Shown: piece by piece, positions 63,588 to 64,000 of the stretch
How positions within the stretch are numbered: position 1 is the stretch's first letter
Layout of the letters: each line of letters opens with the position of its first letter
Assembly (NCBI GenBank): GCA_963539215.1
Contig: CAUTJT010000004.1
Location: forward strand, 1-64,000
DNA from: CAURNT01 sp963539215
Lineage (GTDB): Bacteria > Fusobacteriota > Fusobacteriia > Fusobacteriales > Leptotrichiaceae
Length of the DNA: 64,000 bases
Direction: 5' to 3'
Program-made: the position numbers and the translations under genes
Notes under the pieces: generated by a model
Seen by the model: only the letters and a program-made list of their open reading frames with translations
Databases searched by the model: none
Told to the model about the DNA's origin: nothing

Positions 63588-63611
63588 TTTAATACTTTTT
63601 AAGTCTAAAAT
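63582..63611 (+). promoter_or_regulatory. Promoter of the butanediol-dehydrogenase-like gene
   Basis: TTGACT (63582-63587), 18-bp spacer, TAAAAT (63606-63611), about 56 nt before ATG 63668. Confidence 0.5.
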
Positions 63612-63667
63612 ATATTAACGTAGCTTTAATTTTTTTAGCTATAGATTTAAGATTTAGGAGGCGTGCG

Positions 63668-64000
63668 ATGAGCAAAATGAAAGCGGCCAGATGGCATAAA
63701 AGAGGAGATGTAAGGGTTGAAGAAATAGATGTACCTGTATTACAACATGACGAACAAATAAAAGTTGCTGTTAAATACTGTGGTATATGTGGAAGTGACC
63801 TACACGAATATTTAGGAGGTCCAATATTTATACCTACTACAACTCCACACCCTTATACAAAAGAAGTTGCACCTATAACAATGGGACATGAGTTCTCAGG
63901 GGAAGTTGTAGAAGTTGGTAAGGGAGTTACTAAATTCAAAGTTGGAGATAGAGTAACTATAGAGCCAATATTTGCAAAAAATGGTTTAAAAGGAAAATAT
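63668..64000 (+). CDS. Zinc-dependent (R,R)-butanediol dehydrogenase-like enzyme, cut by the window end
   Basis: The first 111 codons of a medium-chain alcohol dehydrogenase; the rest lies outside the window. The catalytic zinc Cys in CGICGSDLHEYLGG (near residue 40) and the GHE motif MGHEFSGEVVEVGKGV (near 75) are visible, with the HPYTKEVAP stretch typical of butanediol/acetoin dehydrogenases of this family. ATG 63668 has AGGAGG six nt upstream. Sorbitol or threonine dehydrogenase are alternatives. If it is a butanediol dehydrogenase, it would link to the acetoin question raised by the E1/E2/E3 operon. Confidence 0.8.
   Translation, partial: MSKMKAARWHKRGDVRVEEIDVPVLQHDEQIKVAVKYCGICGSDLHEYLGGPIFIPTTTPHPYTKEVAPITMGHEFSGEVVEVGKGVTKFKVGDRVTIEPIFAKNGLKGKY

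Overview
The window looks like a chromosomal segment of a very AT-rich, diderm member of the Fusobacteriota, most likely Leptotrichiaceae (Sneathia/Streptobacillus/Leptotrichia type). Reasons: the AT content is extreme. Outer-membrane barrels and autotransporters ending in aromatic residues sit beside Firmicute-like housekeeping genes (YlxM-Ffh, ScpB, FakA/FakB-type lipid kinase, frequent GTG/TTG starts). The pyruvate dehydrogenase carries its lipoyl domain on E3. The genus is inference; no 16S or marker tree is available here.

Layout. 0.1-5.8 kb (+): Nudix hydrolase, HPr, ribosomal protein S1, a fused FakA-FakB protein and an RluA-type pseudouridine synthase. 5.8-8.3 kb (-): a receiver/PP2C phosphatase and a small outer-membrane protein. 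8.5-15 kb (-): operon ftsK-mreB-scpB-rluB-ylxM-ffh. 15.1-19.9 kb (-): four-gene pyruvate dehydrogenase operon. 20.2-27.5 kb (-): a 2419-residue S6-family (IgA-protease-like) autotransporter with a recent internal tandem duplication. 27.7-33.5 kb (-): operon glmU-prs-tsaC-unknown-gspE/pilB-HAD-truA. 33.7 kb (+): tRNA-Cys with its own promoter and terminator. 33.8-36.9 kb (-): gltX-tetR and rplM-rpsI. 37-45.9 kb (-): an operon of barrel protein, lipidated subtilisin autotransporter, and barrel/coiled-coil protein. 46.2-52 kb (-): an ABC-2 exporter followed by hpt-purA-purB. 52.1-59.3 kb (-): a second barrel-protein/subtilisin-autotransporter cassette paralogous to the first. 59.5-63.4 kb (-): an acyl-AMP ligase/ACP/acyltransferase fusion, a DUF2721 protein and lipoate ligase. 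63.7 kb to the end (+): start of a butanediol-dehydrogenase-like enzyme.

How the genes may work together. About a third of the window encodes cell-surface proteins. The two lipidated S8 autotransporters resemble the architecture of Neisseria NalP and Bordetella SphB1, surface proteases that process other exported proteins. An IgA-protease-like S6 autotransporter, the class of protein NalP cuts, lies in the same window. Each S8 gene directly follows a gene for a large barrel protein, and the two pairs are paralogous, so the pair appears to be a duplicated unit. This OMP/lipidated-protease cassette is the best candidate for an undescribed system here. Lipoate ligase links to the lipoyl-bearing pyruvate dehydrogenase. 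The FakAB fusion and the ligase/ACP/acyltransferase fusion suggest scavenging of exogenous fatty acids. prs, hpt, purA and purB handle phosphoribosyl transfer and purine interconversion.

I saw no insertion sequence, CRISPR array, prophage or rRNA. Promoters were read by eye against the sigma-70 consensus, which arises easily by chance in AT-rich DNA; those with 16-18 bp spacing and close matches are listed.
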